From Cryptomeria japonica (lineage: Eukaryota; Streptophyta; Pinopsida; Cupressales; Cupressaceae): DNA of 64,000 nucleotides. Within the stretch, counting starts at the first letter, position 1, and each line of letters opens with the position of its first letter. The stretch spans positions 44,157,517-44,221,516 of the forward strand of contig NC_081411.1 of NCBI RefSeq assembly GCF_030272615.1, read 5' to 3'. Of the stretch, positions 12,332-24,068 are shown piece by piece. A program made the position numbers and the translations under genes. The notes below the pieces were generated by a model. The model did no database searches. It was not told the origin of the DNA and was given only the letters and a program-made list of their open reading frames with translations.

Positions 12332-13390
12332 TTAACCCTTACAAATAAAATGTGCATTATTTCTAACAACCTGTCTAGATTCATCAAGCTTGTTTCTAAA
12401 CACCCATTTGCCTCCTATCACATTTTTATCATCTAGCCTAGGCACTAACACCCATGTTTGATTCTTTTCTATTTGATTAATTTCATCTTTCATAGCATTT
12501 AACCAACATTGATCGGATAAAGCATCAAAAACATTTTTAGGTTCAAAATCAGTTACCAAACAAGAGTGCTCAGCTATTTGAGCTTGTTCAATAGTTTTTT
12601 CTCTTCTTCTGGTCAAAATCCCTGCATCCATGTTACCAATAACCTGATTTTGAGGATGTCTCTTTGTAATAATCCTTGAAGGAGTATACTGAGGAATTCT
12701 TGTTTCTGCATTTGAATCCTCTGCATTTGAATCTTCTGCATTTGAATCCTCTTCATTAGAGCTTGATTTGATGATTTCATTTTTCTTTTCTGTTTCCGTA
12801 GATTTAGGAACCTGATCAAGCTTTATTGGAGCATCTTTTGCAACATCCTGCAAATCATTACTTAACAGAAACTGCTCATCAAATCTCACATTTATTGTTT
12901 CAACAATTTTCTTCAGCCTATTATTGAAACATCTATAAGCTTTGCTCTGAGTAGAGTATCCAAGAAAGATACCCTCATCAGTCTTAGTATCAAAACTTCC
13001 TAGATTTTCCTCATCCCTCTTAATATAACATTTGCAACCAAATATTTTGAAATATTTAATGGAAGTTGCTTTACCATACCAGAGTTCATAAGGAGTAAAA
13101 GTAGATTTTACTCTGATTTGCACACGATTCAAAATATAGATTGATGTATGAACAACCTCTTTCCAATGTTTATCTGGCAAATTGGCTTCATTTAGCATTG
13201 TACGAGCCATCTCCTTCACAGTCCTATTCTTACGCTCAACTACTCCATTTTGTTGAGGTGTTCGTGCAGTTGCATACTGCCTTTTGATTCTATGTTTTTC
13301 GCAGTAATCAACAAATTCCTGTGATGTAAATTCACCACCTTTTTCATATCTTAAACATCTTAATTTCAAATCTGATTCACATTCTACCAT
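12332..13390 (-). pseudogene. Copia unit A integrase C-terminal half to RT start
   Basis: The integrase core gives TPQQNGVVERKNRTV, with the third catalytic acidic residue, and then the linker that ends in the RT opening WLNAMKDEINQIEKNQTW. The second catalytic block reads YEKGGEF where unit B has SDKGGEF, so the catalytic aspartate is replaced by glutamate. A short hexapeptide (EDSNAE) is repeated three times in unit A but present once in unit B. Confidence 0.9.
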
Positions 13391-13457
13391 TTTCTTGAAA
13401 ACTTTAAATCTATCAAATGCTTCAGATTTGTGTTTCAGAAAAGTAACTCAGACCATT

Positions 13458-15347
13458 CTAGTATTTCATCAACAAAGAGCATAAAATATTTATCTGCATT
13501 GATTGATTGAGTCCTTGTAGGACCACATAAATCTGTATGTACAAGTTGTGATGGCCTAGTAGAAAATGCACTTTTGATTTAAAAGATACCCTTGTCTGTT
13601 TGCCCTTAAGACATTCTTTACATACCGCATTTGTTGGTTTTCCTAGAATAGGTAGACCTCTAACATTTTGATTCTTCCTAATTCTCACAAGATTGTCAAA
13701 ATTCACATGACCCGGACGTTTATGCCAAAGCCAATTTTCTTCAATCTGACTCACAAGACACATACTTTTATGATTTTCATAATCAGTGGAATCAAGTAGA
13801 TTATAAATATTACCAGAGGTTCTCAATCCAGTAGCAACAACCCTTCTAGAACTTTTTGTGATAGTGCAACCTTGAGAACTAAAAGATACATTATACCGAG
13901 TATCACATATTTGACTGACATTGAGAAGGTTGTGTTTTAAACCCTCAACATAATATACATCATTAATGAGAGTGTCACCATTTAAGAATAATGTTCCTTT
14001 ACCTTTGATATGAATACCTGAATTGTCCCCAAATTTAACAAGTCCACCATCATAATCTTCCAAATGAATAAATTTATCCTTATCACCTGTCATATGGTGA
14101 GAACATCCACTGTCCAACACCCACATGGTTCTCCTATTGGAAAGAAGTGTAATTTGTACCAACATTGATTGCTCGGTACTAGACACAAACTTAGGTTTCC
14201 ATTGTTTTTCATTACTTTGTTTTGATTTACATTGTCTAGTAGTATGCCCAAAATTGTTGCTTTTAAAACATTTTATCGTATTTGAAAATCCATAATTTTT
14301 TTTGTGTCCAAACATAGGAGTTATGTGCTTTATAAATTTGCAAGTACTGACCTTGTGGCCAAATTTATTGCAATAAAAACAATATCCATTGAAGAAACCA
14401 AATCTAAAAGATCTATTAAGAGAATATGTTGGATTTCTGTTTGTTGTCTTAAAATTCTGATTTTTTGTTTTGTCCTTACAAAAACCAACGCCAGTCAGAT
14501 CTTTGTGATGTTTTTGTTTATCAAGAATATCATTTAGATGCATAGTGCTCTCACATTGACCAACTTGTTTTTGCAAAGAAGAAACTTGTTGTTCTAAGAC
14601 TTTGATTTTCTTATCTCTATCTTCAAGAAGAGATTTCAGATTTTCCTTTGCTAAATTTGAGTCATTCAATTCAACTCGTAGAATCTGATTTGAACTTTCA
14701 TGTGAGACTACTAATTTTTTTAATCTTTTTATTTCTTTGAGAGCACAGAGTAACTCTCCCTCAAGATAAATTTCACCTTGGTCTAGAACAGATTGATTTT
14801 CAGATTTGCTAGTTGAAGAAGATTCTATTTCTGCCATAAATAGTGTCTCATCTCCTTCACAAGGTGAATCATCTGATTCTCCTTCAGAGTCTTCTTTTGT
14901 GAAGAGACTCTTCTTTTTCTTAAACGTATTGAATGTCTTTTTAGGATTCCACATTTTCTTTTTGTAGAATTTTTCTGGTTTTTCTTCTTCGCTATTTAGA
15001 TCACTTAGAGGACATTGAGCAACAAAGTGTCCAGTTTTCTCACAATTAAAACATTTGAAGGGTAATTTACCCTTATATTTCTTTTTCAACTTTGTAGCAA
15101 GTAGAGCTTCAATAGCATCTGAAAGTTCAAATTCGCTATCAGGTTCTTCTTTCTCTTCTACTCTAAAAGCTGTTTCTTTTGAAGTAGAGGAATTACTGCC
15201 AATTCTCATTTCATAGGCAATAAGAATAGCTTGCAGGTTACCAAGAGTCATTTTAGAAAAGCTTTTCTTTTCTTCTAAGGTTGAAACCTTAGTTTCAAAT
15301 TTTGGCAATAAGGTTCTAATGACTTTTCTAACATCTTGTTCATCCAC
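13458..15347 (-). pseudogene. Copia unit A gag C-terminal part, protease and pre-integrase
   Basis: A 629-residue open frame. It contains a CCHC zinc knuckle (CFNCEKTGHFVAQC, residues 99-112), a coiled-coil stretch, a second knuckle (CFYCNKFGHKVSTC) and a third in which the second cysteine is serine (CFKSNNFGHTTRQC). Then come protease (WVLDSGCSHHMTG, active DSG intact) and the pre-integrase zinc-binding HKRPGHVN...CKEC block. The frame is lost at the start of the integrase core, and upstream a TAG interrupts gag near 15380. Confidence 0.9.
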
Positions 15348-15417
15348 TGTTTCACCAAGACCTCTTCTAGAGTTTACTATCTAATCAATTCTTAGAAAAT
15401 AGCTTGCAATAGTTTCA

Positions 15418-15801
15418 TCATCTTTCATTCTCAATGCCTCGAATTGATTCTTGAGTGTGAGAATCTTTGATTCTTTTACTTTTTTTATCTCCTTGATAAA
15501 TTGTTTCTAGTTTATCCCCAATCTCATGGGCTGACTTACAATGCATGACCTTCACAAACACATCCTTTGTAAGACCACATAGGAGTGCATGTTTGGCCCT
15601 AGCATTTAATTCATATTTTGTTTTATCATTAGGGTCTGTAGGAATAATATCAAGAACTTTATACTTAGTTGTAACAATATTCCACACATTAAGATCAATA
15701 GAGATCAAATATGTTTCCATTTGAATTCTCCAGAACACATAATCAGTGCCATTAAAAAGAGGAGCTCTTGAAAGTGAAGCACCTTCTTGATTTTGAGCCA
15801 T
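15418..15801 (-). pseudogene. Copia unit A gag N-terminal part
   Basis: The likely start is ATG 15801 (MAQNQEGASLSRAPLF), 61 bases inside the primer-binding site; the open frame extends further only because the PBS leader is open. FNGTDYVFWRIQMETYL and HALLCGLTKD are typical of copia gag (UBN2-type). It leaves the gag frame at a run of seven A (minus strand, about 15482-15488) and ends soon after. Confidence 0.85.
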
Positions 15802-15861
15802 TTGAACTTCCAAACAACCAGGAACAATCCCTAGGAAAGACCTATATGGAGGGATCCTACA

Positions 15862-15872
15862 CTCTGATACCA
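15862..15872 (-). promoter_or_regulatory. Primer-binding site of copia unit A
   Basis: On the minus strand TGGTATCAGAG, two bases inside the LTR end. It is complementary to the 3' end of plant initiator-methionine tRNA, the usual copia primer. Confidence 0.9.
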
Positions 15873-15874
15873 CT

Positions 15875-17406
15875 TGTTGGAAGTGAATTGACTCTAAGAG
15901 GGCAGGGGGGGGGGGGTGAATTAGAGTCTAAGAACTTAACTCATACAAGAAGTTTTGATAGAGAACCTTGTTGAATGTAAACCAAACATAAAAAAATAGT
16001 TTCTCTTAAGTATACATACTGATATTATCAAACTAATGAATTGAAAAGAATGCCTTTAAATCAACAAAGTTGAAATTTCAGAAATGAATTAAATAACATT
16101 TAATTTTATAAATGACACAGTAACATGGAACTTGTAGATATAAAACTACAATTGTATGAATTAGCACAATGCAAAACAAATGAAATAATCCAACATATTA
16201 GAGCATGAAACTAATTGAAAACTTTTGACACATGACACAAAGATTTCATGAGTGGAAAACCCTCTTGGAGTAGAAAAACCACTCGTAAAGATCCCTTTTA
16301 TTATAACAATGAGCACCAACTTTGTAAACTGTCTTCAAGGAGCACCAACCACATCAAAATTGCAGAAATATACTTGTGCAACTTTGAGATTATAAGAGTA
16401 CAACTGAAACAATTTTCTTTTACAAATATACTTCTATAAAGTGCAGAGAAATCACATACTTTTTATACTCTGTTATTTGTATGAAATACAATAATCCTTT
16501 CTGCCCTTGATTTTCAAACACAAATTCACACTGAACTTCTTTAAACAAAGTTTTCACAATATGCAATGAAAAACCCTTTCAATCTTTTTCACTGATCACA
16601 GCAAGTAACACACAATTTTCCCTGCCTTTTATTTTTTTCTCTTCACACTCACACTTTTTTTAAAATGTCACAGCCATGATATGTATAAATGCCCAAAGAT
16701 GTAGAATTAGATCAAAAACTGAAATGAACTATTTTTTTAAATCAAAATTGTTCGAAAAACAACCTTTGAAATATACCTTTGAAAATAGGGTAACTGTATT
16801 AGTTAGGGTTTCTGAACAGAAACGCGATTTTTGTATAACATTTAAAAAATAGTTATAAATCTGCTCCAGAAAATTGAAATCCGTATGAACAACGAATCTC
16901 TTGTTTATAGCATATAAAACACTTGTAAAACTTTTGTTATCTTAAAAAAATAGTTACATGACTGTAAAAAAAAGAACCATCAAACTCTTTATTCCCGCTC
17001 ATCTCTTTTTACAAAGGAGAAAAATATTTTGCAATTTTTTACTGCTCTGTAAAAATCTGAAATAGAAAAATCGCTATTACAACCTCCAAATTACCCATGG
17101 CGGCACCTTCTAGGGTTTGTGCAACAAAATAAAACATTGTTGTTTATTCTTTTTCTTTTACCACTTAAGAAACCAAAATATAAAATGGGATTTCAAAACA
17201 TTTGAAGTCCACAATAGAGTCTTGTGCAAGAATGCCAAGTAAGTTGATGCCAAGTCATTACGTGGCTGTACACATCATCAATTTCACTGAACATTATGCA
17301 TATGAGGCACGATAGCATTATTAATAAAAATATGCCAATGGTTTATCAACATGCCTTTCATGATGTCACCCTTTTTTTTGTCGTCAAGGGCAATCAAGAG
17401 TCAACA
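15875..17406 (-). repeat. Middle LTR, shared by units A and B, 1532 bp
   Basis: It serves as 5' LTR of unit A (PBS on its left) and 3' LTR of unit B (polypurine tract on its right). Ends are TGTTGGAAG and GAGTCAACA. The poly-G hairpin is at 15890-15928. Confidence 0.95.
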
Positions 17407-17421
17407 AACTCCCCCTTTGTC
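17407..17421 (-). promoter_or_regulatory. Polypurine tract of copia unit B
   Basis: On the minus strand ACAAAGGGGGAGTT immediately precedes the LTR start TGTTGACTC, as in unit A. Confidence 0.85.
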
Positions 17422-17658
17422 GTTGATGGCAAAAAAAAACATTGCATCATTGACCTGAATCTCATAACCAACATACTCACCGTACCATAAATATCATTGT
17501 GTCTCATAACAAGCATACTCATTGTACCATAAATATCATTTTGTATCATGTATAAAGAAATCCAAGTATAACTGTCAATGATGTTTGTTTCTCCCCCTTT
17601 TTGTCTCAAGGACAAAGGGTAAAGTAGTAGATGGTTGCTAGAGGAGCAAAGCTCCCCC

Positions 17659-18027
17659 TCAATTTGTGCACGAAGTGAGAATACCAGATTGAGAGAGAAC
17701 TCCCAACCTTTCTTGAAGCCTTTCAAATGTTTCTTTGGATAAATATTTGGTAAAAATATCAGCCACTTGTGCCTGAGAAGGCACATACAAAAGCCGAAAC
17801 TCATTAGCCAACACTTGGTCTCGTAGAAAATGTAATTTGATATCAACATGTTTAGTGCGAGAATGCATAACAAGATTTTTGGAAAGTCTAATAGCACTTG
17901 TATTGTCACAAAAAATTGAAACAGGCTTAGCAACAGAAATACCCATATTAGCAATTTGGTGGGACATCCATATTAGTTGTGTAGAACATGCAGTGGCAAC
18001 AATGTATTCAAATTCTGCAGTGGACAA
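17659..18027 (-). pseudogene. Copia unit B RNase H
   Basis: Frame opens STAEFEYIVATACSTQLIWM and continues through FCDNTSAIRLSKN, HSRTKHVDIKLHFLRD and the C-terminal VADIFTKYLSKETFERL. It is more complete than in unit A. The usual SE-YIAA glutamate block is changed to EFEYIVA. Downstream the DNA has a small local duplication with CATACTCA.CGTACCATAAATATCAT twice (about 17474-17545). Confidence 0.85.
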
Positions 18028-18191
18028 AGTAACACAATCTTGCTTTTTGTTGTGCCAAGCAATAAGACAGTCATCTAGAAAGAAGGCAGCACCACTGGTG
18101 CTCTTACGATCATCTATACAGCCATCCCAATCAGAATCAGTGAAACCAACAAGAGTGAAATCATTATTTCGAGGATACCATAAACCATAGT

Positions 18192-18452
18192 CTAAAGTAC
18201 CCTAAATATACTTGAAATTTGTTTCACAACATTCAAATAAGATTGTTTTGGTGCAGATTGAAAATGTGAAACCAAACATACTACAAACATCAAATCTAGT
18301 CTAGATGTAGTCAAATATAACAAACTGCCTATCATTGATCTATACTCTGATTGATTTACCTCAGGTGAGTCATCAGACTTAGATAATTTACAACCAGTTT
18401 CCATTGGAGTGCTAACTGGTTTGCAGTCTGTCATGTTAAACTTCTTAAGCAT
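18192..18452 (-). pseudogene. Copia unit B reverse transcriptase, C-terminal fragment
   Basis: Contains DCKPVSTPMETGCKLSK and YRSMIGSLLYL of copia RT. It is cut from the YVDD fragment by a frameshift at about 18535. Confidence 0.85.
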
Positions 18453-18531
18453 TTCTTTGGCATATTTAGTTTGTCACAGAAAAATGCCTTGTTTAAGCTG
18501 CATTACTTGAAGACCAAGGAAGAAGGTTAAT

Positions 18532-18780
18532 TCACCCTTCAAATTCAGATTCCATGATTTTAGAAAACTTTTTAGACAAGGAATCATTATTGCAGCCAAA
18601 AATAATGTCATCCACATATACTTCAACAACTAGAATATCATTACCTGCGACCTTAACATACAAATTGTTGTCCACTCCTCCTTTAGTAAATTCATTTCCT
18701 GTAAGATGAGCATCCGATATGGAGTACCAAGCTCTTGGAGCTTGTTTAAGGCCATAGAGTGCCTTTTTTAATTTGTACAC
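18532..18780 (-). pseudogene. Copia unit B reverse transcriptase, YVDD fragment
   Basis: MYKLKKALYGLKQAPRAWY and the intact catalytic VEVYVDDIIFG box are present. Relative to unit A, an 11-base deletion just before FFLGLQV (near 18537) shifts the frame and ends the fragment. Confidence 0.85.
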
Positions 18781-18978
18781 ATAATTAGGTTTATCTGCAG
18801 ATTCAAAACCTTATGGTTGTTCCATATAAACTTCTTCATCAAGATAACCATTAAGAAAAGCAGTTTTGACATCCATCTGGTAAATTTTAATTTTTTTATG
18901 GCAAGAGTATGCAAGGAATATTCTGATTAATTCTAATCTAGCTACAGGTGCAAATATTTCACCAAACTCTATACCTTC

Positions 18979-19845
18979 CTATTGTGCATAACCCTTACAA
19001 ATAAAACATGCTTTATTTCTAACAACCTGTCCAGATTCATCAAGCTTATTTCTAAACACCCATTTGCCTCCTATCACATTAATATCATCTAGCCTAGGCA
19101 CTAACACCCATGTTTGATTCTTTTCTATTTGATTAATTTCATCTTTCATAGCATTTAACCAACATTGATCGGATAAAGCATCAGAAACATTTTTAGGTTC
19201 AAAATCAGTTACCAAACAATAGTGCTCAGCTATTTGAGCTTGTTCACTAGTTTTTGCTCTTCTTCTGGTCAAAATCCCTGCATCCATGTTACCAATAACT
19301 TGATTTTGAGGATGTCCCTTTGTAATAATCCTTGAAGGAGTATACTGAGGAATTCTTGTTTCTGCATTTGAATCTTCTTCATTAGAGCTTGATTTGCTCA
19401 TTTCATTTTTCTTTTCTGTTTCCGTAGATTTAGGAACTTGATCAAGCTTTATTGGAGCATCTTTTGCAACATCCTGCAAATCATTACTTAACAAAAACTG
19501 CTCATCAAATCTCACATTTATTGTTTCAACAATTTTCTTCAACCTATTATTGAAACATCTATAAGCTTTGCTCTGAGTAGAGTATCCAAGAAAGATACCC
19601 TCATCAGTCTTAGTATCAAAACTTCCTAGATTTTCCTCATCCCTCTTAATATAACATTTGCAACCAAATATTTTGAGATATTTAATGGAAGTTTCTTTAC
19701 CATACCAGAGTTCACAAGGAGCAAAAGTAGATTTTACTCTGATTTGCACACGATTCAAAATATAGACTGATGTATGAACAGCCTCTTTCCAATGTTTATC
19801 TGGAAAATTGGCTTCATTTAGCATTGTATGAGCCATCTCCTTCAC
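18979..19845 (-). pseudogene. Copia unit B integrase C-terminal part to RT start
   Basis: Runs from KEMAHTMLNEANFPDKHWKE through the GYSTQSKAYRCFNN block to WLNAMKDEINQIEKNQTW and the RT opening. It lacks the triple EDSNAE insert of unit A. A stop just upstream (about 19890) parts it from the integrase core. Confidence 0.85.
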
Positions 19846-19887
19846 AGTCCTATTCTTACGCTCAACTACTCCATTTTGTTGAGGTGT

Positions 19888-20334
19888 TCATGTAGCTGCA
19901 TACTGCCTTTTGATTCCATGTTTTTCACAGTAATCAACAAATTTCTGTGATGTAAACTCACCACCTTTGTCAGATCTTAAACATCTTGATTTCAAATCTG
20001 ATTCATGTTTTACCATTTTCTTGAAAACTTTAAATCTATCAAATGCTTCAGATTTGTGTTTCAGAAAAGTAACCCAAACCATTCTAGTATAATCATCAAC
20101 AAAGAGCATAAAATATTTATCTCCATTGATTGATTGAGTCCTTGTAGGACCACATAAATTTTTATGTACAAGTTGTAATGGCCTAGTAGAAGAATACACT
20201 TTTGATTTAAAAGATACCCTTGTCTGTTTGCCCTTAAGACATTCTTTACATACCGCATTTGTTGGTTTGCTTAGAATAGGTAGACCTCTGACATTTTGAT
20301 TCTTACTAATTCTCACAAGATTGTCAAAATTCAC
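19888..20334 (-). pseudogene. Copia unit B integrase core
   Basis: Starts in the pre-integrase zinc block (CKECLKGKQTRVSF) and includes the first two catalytic aspartates in FVDDYTRMVWV and LRSDKGGEF. This region is frameshifted in unit A but open here, so unit B is the better guide to the ancestral integrase. Confidence 0.88.
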
Positions 20335-20358
20335 ATGGCCCAGATGTTTATGCCAAAG

Positions 20359-20754
20359 CTAATTTTCTTCAATCTGACTCACAAGACACATACTTTTATG
20401 ATTTTCATAATCAGTGGAATCAAGTAGATTATAAATATTAGCATAGGTTCTCAATCTAGTAGCAACAACCCTTCTAGAACTTTTTGAGATAGTGCAACCT
20501 TGAGAACTAAAAGATACATTATACCGAGTATCACATATTTGACTGACACTGAGAAGGTTATGTTTTAAACCCTCAACATAATATACATAATTAATGGGAG
20601 TGTCATCATTTAAGAATAATGTTCCTTTACCTTTGATGTGAATACCTGAATTGTCCCCAAATTTAACAAGTCCACCATCATAATCTTCCAAATGAAGAAA
20701 TTTATCCTTCTCACCTGTCATATGGTTAGAACATGCACTGTCCAACACCCACAT
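20359..20754 (-). pseudogene. Copia unit B protease and pre-integrase start
   Basis: WVLDSACSNHMTGEKDKF is the aspartic-protease active site; the catalytic triad reads DSA, where unit A has the usual DSG. The block ends at a stop in the place of the pre-integrase tryptophan (IEEN then TAG). Confidence 0.85.
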
Positions 20755-20781
20755 GGTCCTCCTATTGGAAAGAAGTGCAGG

Positions 20782-22065
20782 TTATACCAACATTGATTGC
20801 TCGGTACTAGACACAAACTTAGGTTTCCATTGTTTTTCATTACTTTGTTTTGATTTACATTGTCTAGTAGTATGCCCAAAATTGTTGCATTTAAAACATT
20901 TTACCATATTTGAAAATCCATAATTTTGTTTGTGTCCAAACATAGGAGTTATGTGCTTTATAAATCTGCAAGTACTGACCTTGTGGCCAAATTTATTGCA
21001 ATAAAAATAATATCCATTGAAGAAACCAAATCTAAAAGATCTGTTAAGAGAATATGTTGGATTTCTGTTTGTTGTCTTAAAATTCTGATTTTTTGTTTTG
21101 TCCTTACAAAAACCAACACCAGTCAGATCTTTGTGATGTTTTTGTTTATCAAGAATATCATGCAGATGCATAGTGCTCTCACATTGACCAACCTGTTTTT
21201 GCAGAGAAGAAACTTGTTGTTCTAAGACTTTGATTTTCTTATCTCTATCTTCAAGAAGAGATTTCAGATTTTCATTTGCTAAATTTGAGTCATTCAATTC
21301 AACTTGTAGAATCTGATTTGAACTTTCATGTGAGACTACTAATTTTTTTAATCTTTTTATTTCTTTGAGAGCACAGAGTAACTCTCCCTCAAGATCAATT
21401 TCACCTTGGTCTAGAACAGATTGATTTTCAGATTTGCTAGTTGAAGAAGATTCTATTTCTGCCATAAATAGTGTATCATCTCCTTCACAAGGTGAATCAT
21501 CTGATTCTCCTTCAGAGTCTTCTTTTGTGAAGAGACTCTTCTTTTTCTTAAAGGTATTGAATTTCTTTTTAGGATTCCACATTTTCTTTTTGTAGAATTT
21601 TTCTGGTTTTTCTTCTTCACTATTTAGATCACTTAGAGGACATTGAGCAACAAAGTGTCCAGTTTTCCCACAATTAAAACATTTGAAGGGTAATTTACCC
21701 TTATATTTCTTTTTCAACTTTCTAACAAGTAAAGCTTCAATAGCATCTGAAAGTTCAGATTCGCTATCAGGTTCTTCTTTCTTTTCTACTCTAAAAGCTG
21801 TTTCTTTTGAAGTAGAGGAATTGCTGGCAATTCTCAATTCATAGGCAATAAGAATACCTTGCAGGTTATCAAGAGTCATTTTAGAAAAACTTTTCTTTTC
21901 TTCTAAGGTTGAAACCTTAGTTTCAAATTTTGGCAATAAGGTTCTAATGACTTTTCTAACAACATCTTGTTCATGCACTGTTTCACCAAGACCTCTTCTA
22001 GAGTTTACTATCTCATCAATTCTTAGAAAATAGCTTGCAATAGTTTCATCATCTTTCATTCTCAA
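20782..22065 (-). pseudogene. Copia unit B gag C-terminal part
   Basis: A 427-residue frame with three CCHC knuckles, all complete: CFNCGKTGHFVAQC, then YCNKFGHKVSTC and CFKCNNFGHTTRQC. Between the first and second lies a coiled-coil region (LKEIKRLKKLVVSHESSNQ and LLEDRDKKIKVLEQQVSSL). Gag packages element RNA. It is parted from the gag N-terminus by frameshifts and from the protease by a stop. Confidence 0.9.
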
Positions 22066-22115
22066 TGCCTCAAATTAATTTTTGAGTGTGAGAATCTTTG
22101 ATTCTTTTACTTTTT

Positions 22116-22433
22116 TTATCTCCTTGATAAATTTCTTTCTAGTTTATCCCAAATCTCATGGGTAGACTTACAATGCATGACCTTTACAAACACATCCTTT
22201 GTAAGACCACATATGAGTGCATGTTTGGCCCTAGCATTTACTTCATATTTTGTTTTATCATTAGGGTCTGTAGGAATAATATCAAGAACTTTATACATAG
22301 TTGTAACAATATTCCACACATTAAGATCAACAGAGATCAAATATGTTTCCATTCGAATTCTCCAGGACACATAATTAGTGCCATGAAAAAGAGGAGCTCT
22401 GGAAAGTGAAGCACCTTCTTGATTTTGAACCAT
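22116..22433 (-). pseudogene. Copia unit B gag N-terminal part
   Basis: Likely start at 22433 (MVQNQEGASLSRAPLF). It carries FHGTNYVSWRIRMETYL and HALICGLTKD. One extra base near 22135, relative to unit A, moves the frame and ends it at LERNLSRR. Confidence 0.85.
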
Positions 22434-22492
22434 TTGAACTTCCAAACAACCAGGATCAATCCATAGGAAAGACCTATATGGAGGGATCCTAC

Positions 22493-22504
22493 GCTCTGAT
22501 ACTA
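22493..22504 (-). promoter_or_regulatory. Primer-binding site of copia unit B
   Basis: On the minus strand TAGTATCAGAGC, matching the initiator-tRNA-complementary TGGTATCAGAGC with one change at the second base. Confidence 0.85.
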
Positions 22505-22506
22505 CT

Positions 22507-23958
22507 TGTTGGAAGTGAATTGACTCTAAGAGTTGGGGGGGGGGGGGGTGATTTAGAGTCTAAGAACTTAACTCATATAAGGAGTTTTGATAGAGAGCCT
22601 TGTTGTATGTAAACCAAACATAACAAAATAGTTTCTCTTAAGTATACATATTGATATGATCAAACTAATGAACACAGTAGTAACATGGAACTTGTAGATA
22701 TAAAACTACAATTGTATGAATTAGCACAATGCAAAATAAATGAAATAATCCAACATATCAGAGAATGAAACTAATTGAAAACTTTTGAGACATAACACAA
22801 AGATTTCATGAGTGGAAAACCCTCTTGGGGTAGAAAAACCACTCGTAAAGATCCTTTTTATTATAACAATGAGCACCAATTCTGTACACTGTCTTCAAGG
22901 AGCACCAACCACATCATAATTGCAAAAATATACTTGTGCAACTTTGAGATTATAAGAGTACAACTGAAACAATTTCCTTTTAAAAATATACTGCTATAAA
23001 GTGCAGAGAAATTACATACTCGGTTATTTGTATGAAATACAATAATCCTTTCTGCCCTTGATTTCCAAAATCAAATTCACACTGAACTTTTGAAAACAGA
23101 GTTTTCACAATATGCAATGAAAAACCCTTTCAATCTTTTTCACTGATCACAACAAGTAACGCACAGTTTTCCTTGCCTTTTATTTTTTTTCTCTTCACAC
23201 TCACACTTTTTTTAAAATGTCACAACCATGATATGTATAAATGCCCAAATATGTAGAATCAATTCAAAAGCTGAACTGAATTGTTTTTTTTAAATCAAAA
23301 CTATTCAAAAAACAACATTCCAAATATACCTTCGAAAATAGGGTAACTGTATTAGTTAGGGTTTCTAAGCAGAAACACGATTTTTGTATAACATTTACAA
23401 AATAGTTATAAATCTCTCCAGAAAATTGAAATCTGTATGAACAACGAATCTCTTGTTTATAGCATATAAAACACTTGTAAAACTTTTGTTATCTTAAAAA
23501 AATAGTTACATGACCGTAAAAAAAAGAACCATCAAACTCTTTGTTCCTGCTCATCTCTTTTTACAAAAGAGAAAAACATTTTGCAATTTTTTACTGCTTT
23601 GTAAAAATTTGAAATAGAAAAATCACTGTTATAGCCTCCAAATTACCCATGGTGGCACCTTCTAGGGTTTGTGCAACAAAATAAAACACTGTTGTTTATT
23701 CTTTTTCTTTTACTACTTAAGAAACCAAAATATAAAATGGGATTTCAAAACATTTGAAGTCCACAATAGAGTCTCGTGCAAGAATGCCAGGTAAGTTGAT
23801 GCCAAGTCATTACGTGGTTGTACACATCATAAATTTCACTGAACATTATGCATATGAGGCATGATAGCATTATTAATAAAAATATTGCAATGATTTATCA
23901 ACATGCCTTTCATGATGTCACCCTTTTTTTTGTCATCAAGGGCAATCATGAGTCAACA
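22507..23958 (-). repeat. Right LTR (5' LTR of unit B), 1452 bp
   Basis: Starts TGTTGGAAG and ends GAGTCAACA. It is about 80 bp shorter than the other two LTRs, chiefly through one deletion near 22671, where AATGAAC is joined directly to ACAGTAGTAACATGG. Confidence 0.95.
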
Positions 23959-24068
23959 AGGGTTTTACTGTTCTTTTGTTATTTAAAGTTACTGAGGGTT
24001 TTCATGTTTTTTGAGGCTACAAGGCTGTGGCTTTGGATGTAATTGAGAAGATCAGATGAGCGGGAGGC

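Larger units (their letters stand above)
9250..23958 (-). mobile_element. Tandem Ty1/copia element: LTR-internal-LTR-internal-LTR
   Basis: Three LTRs (9250-10781, 15875-17406, 22507-23958) alternate with two gag-pol regions on the minus strand. The whole block is flanked by the 5-bp direct repeat AGGGT (9245-9249 and 23959-23963), the expected target-site duplication for copia integrase. There is no second duplication at the middle LTR, so the two units share it. LTRs start TGTTG and end CAACA (minus-strand reading). The long gag with a coiled coil and three zinc knuckles suggests a Tork/SIRE-like lineage, but no env-like frame is present. Both pol genes are broken. Confidence 0.95.

Noticed and set aside
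14304-21225. Plus-strand frames overlapping the copia gag-pol regions
   Set aside because: They are antisense shadows of well-supported minus-strand gag and protease frames and occur in both units for that reason.
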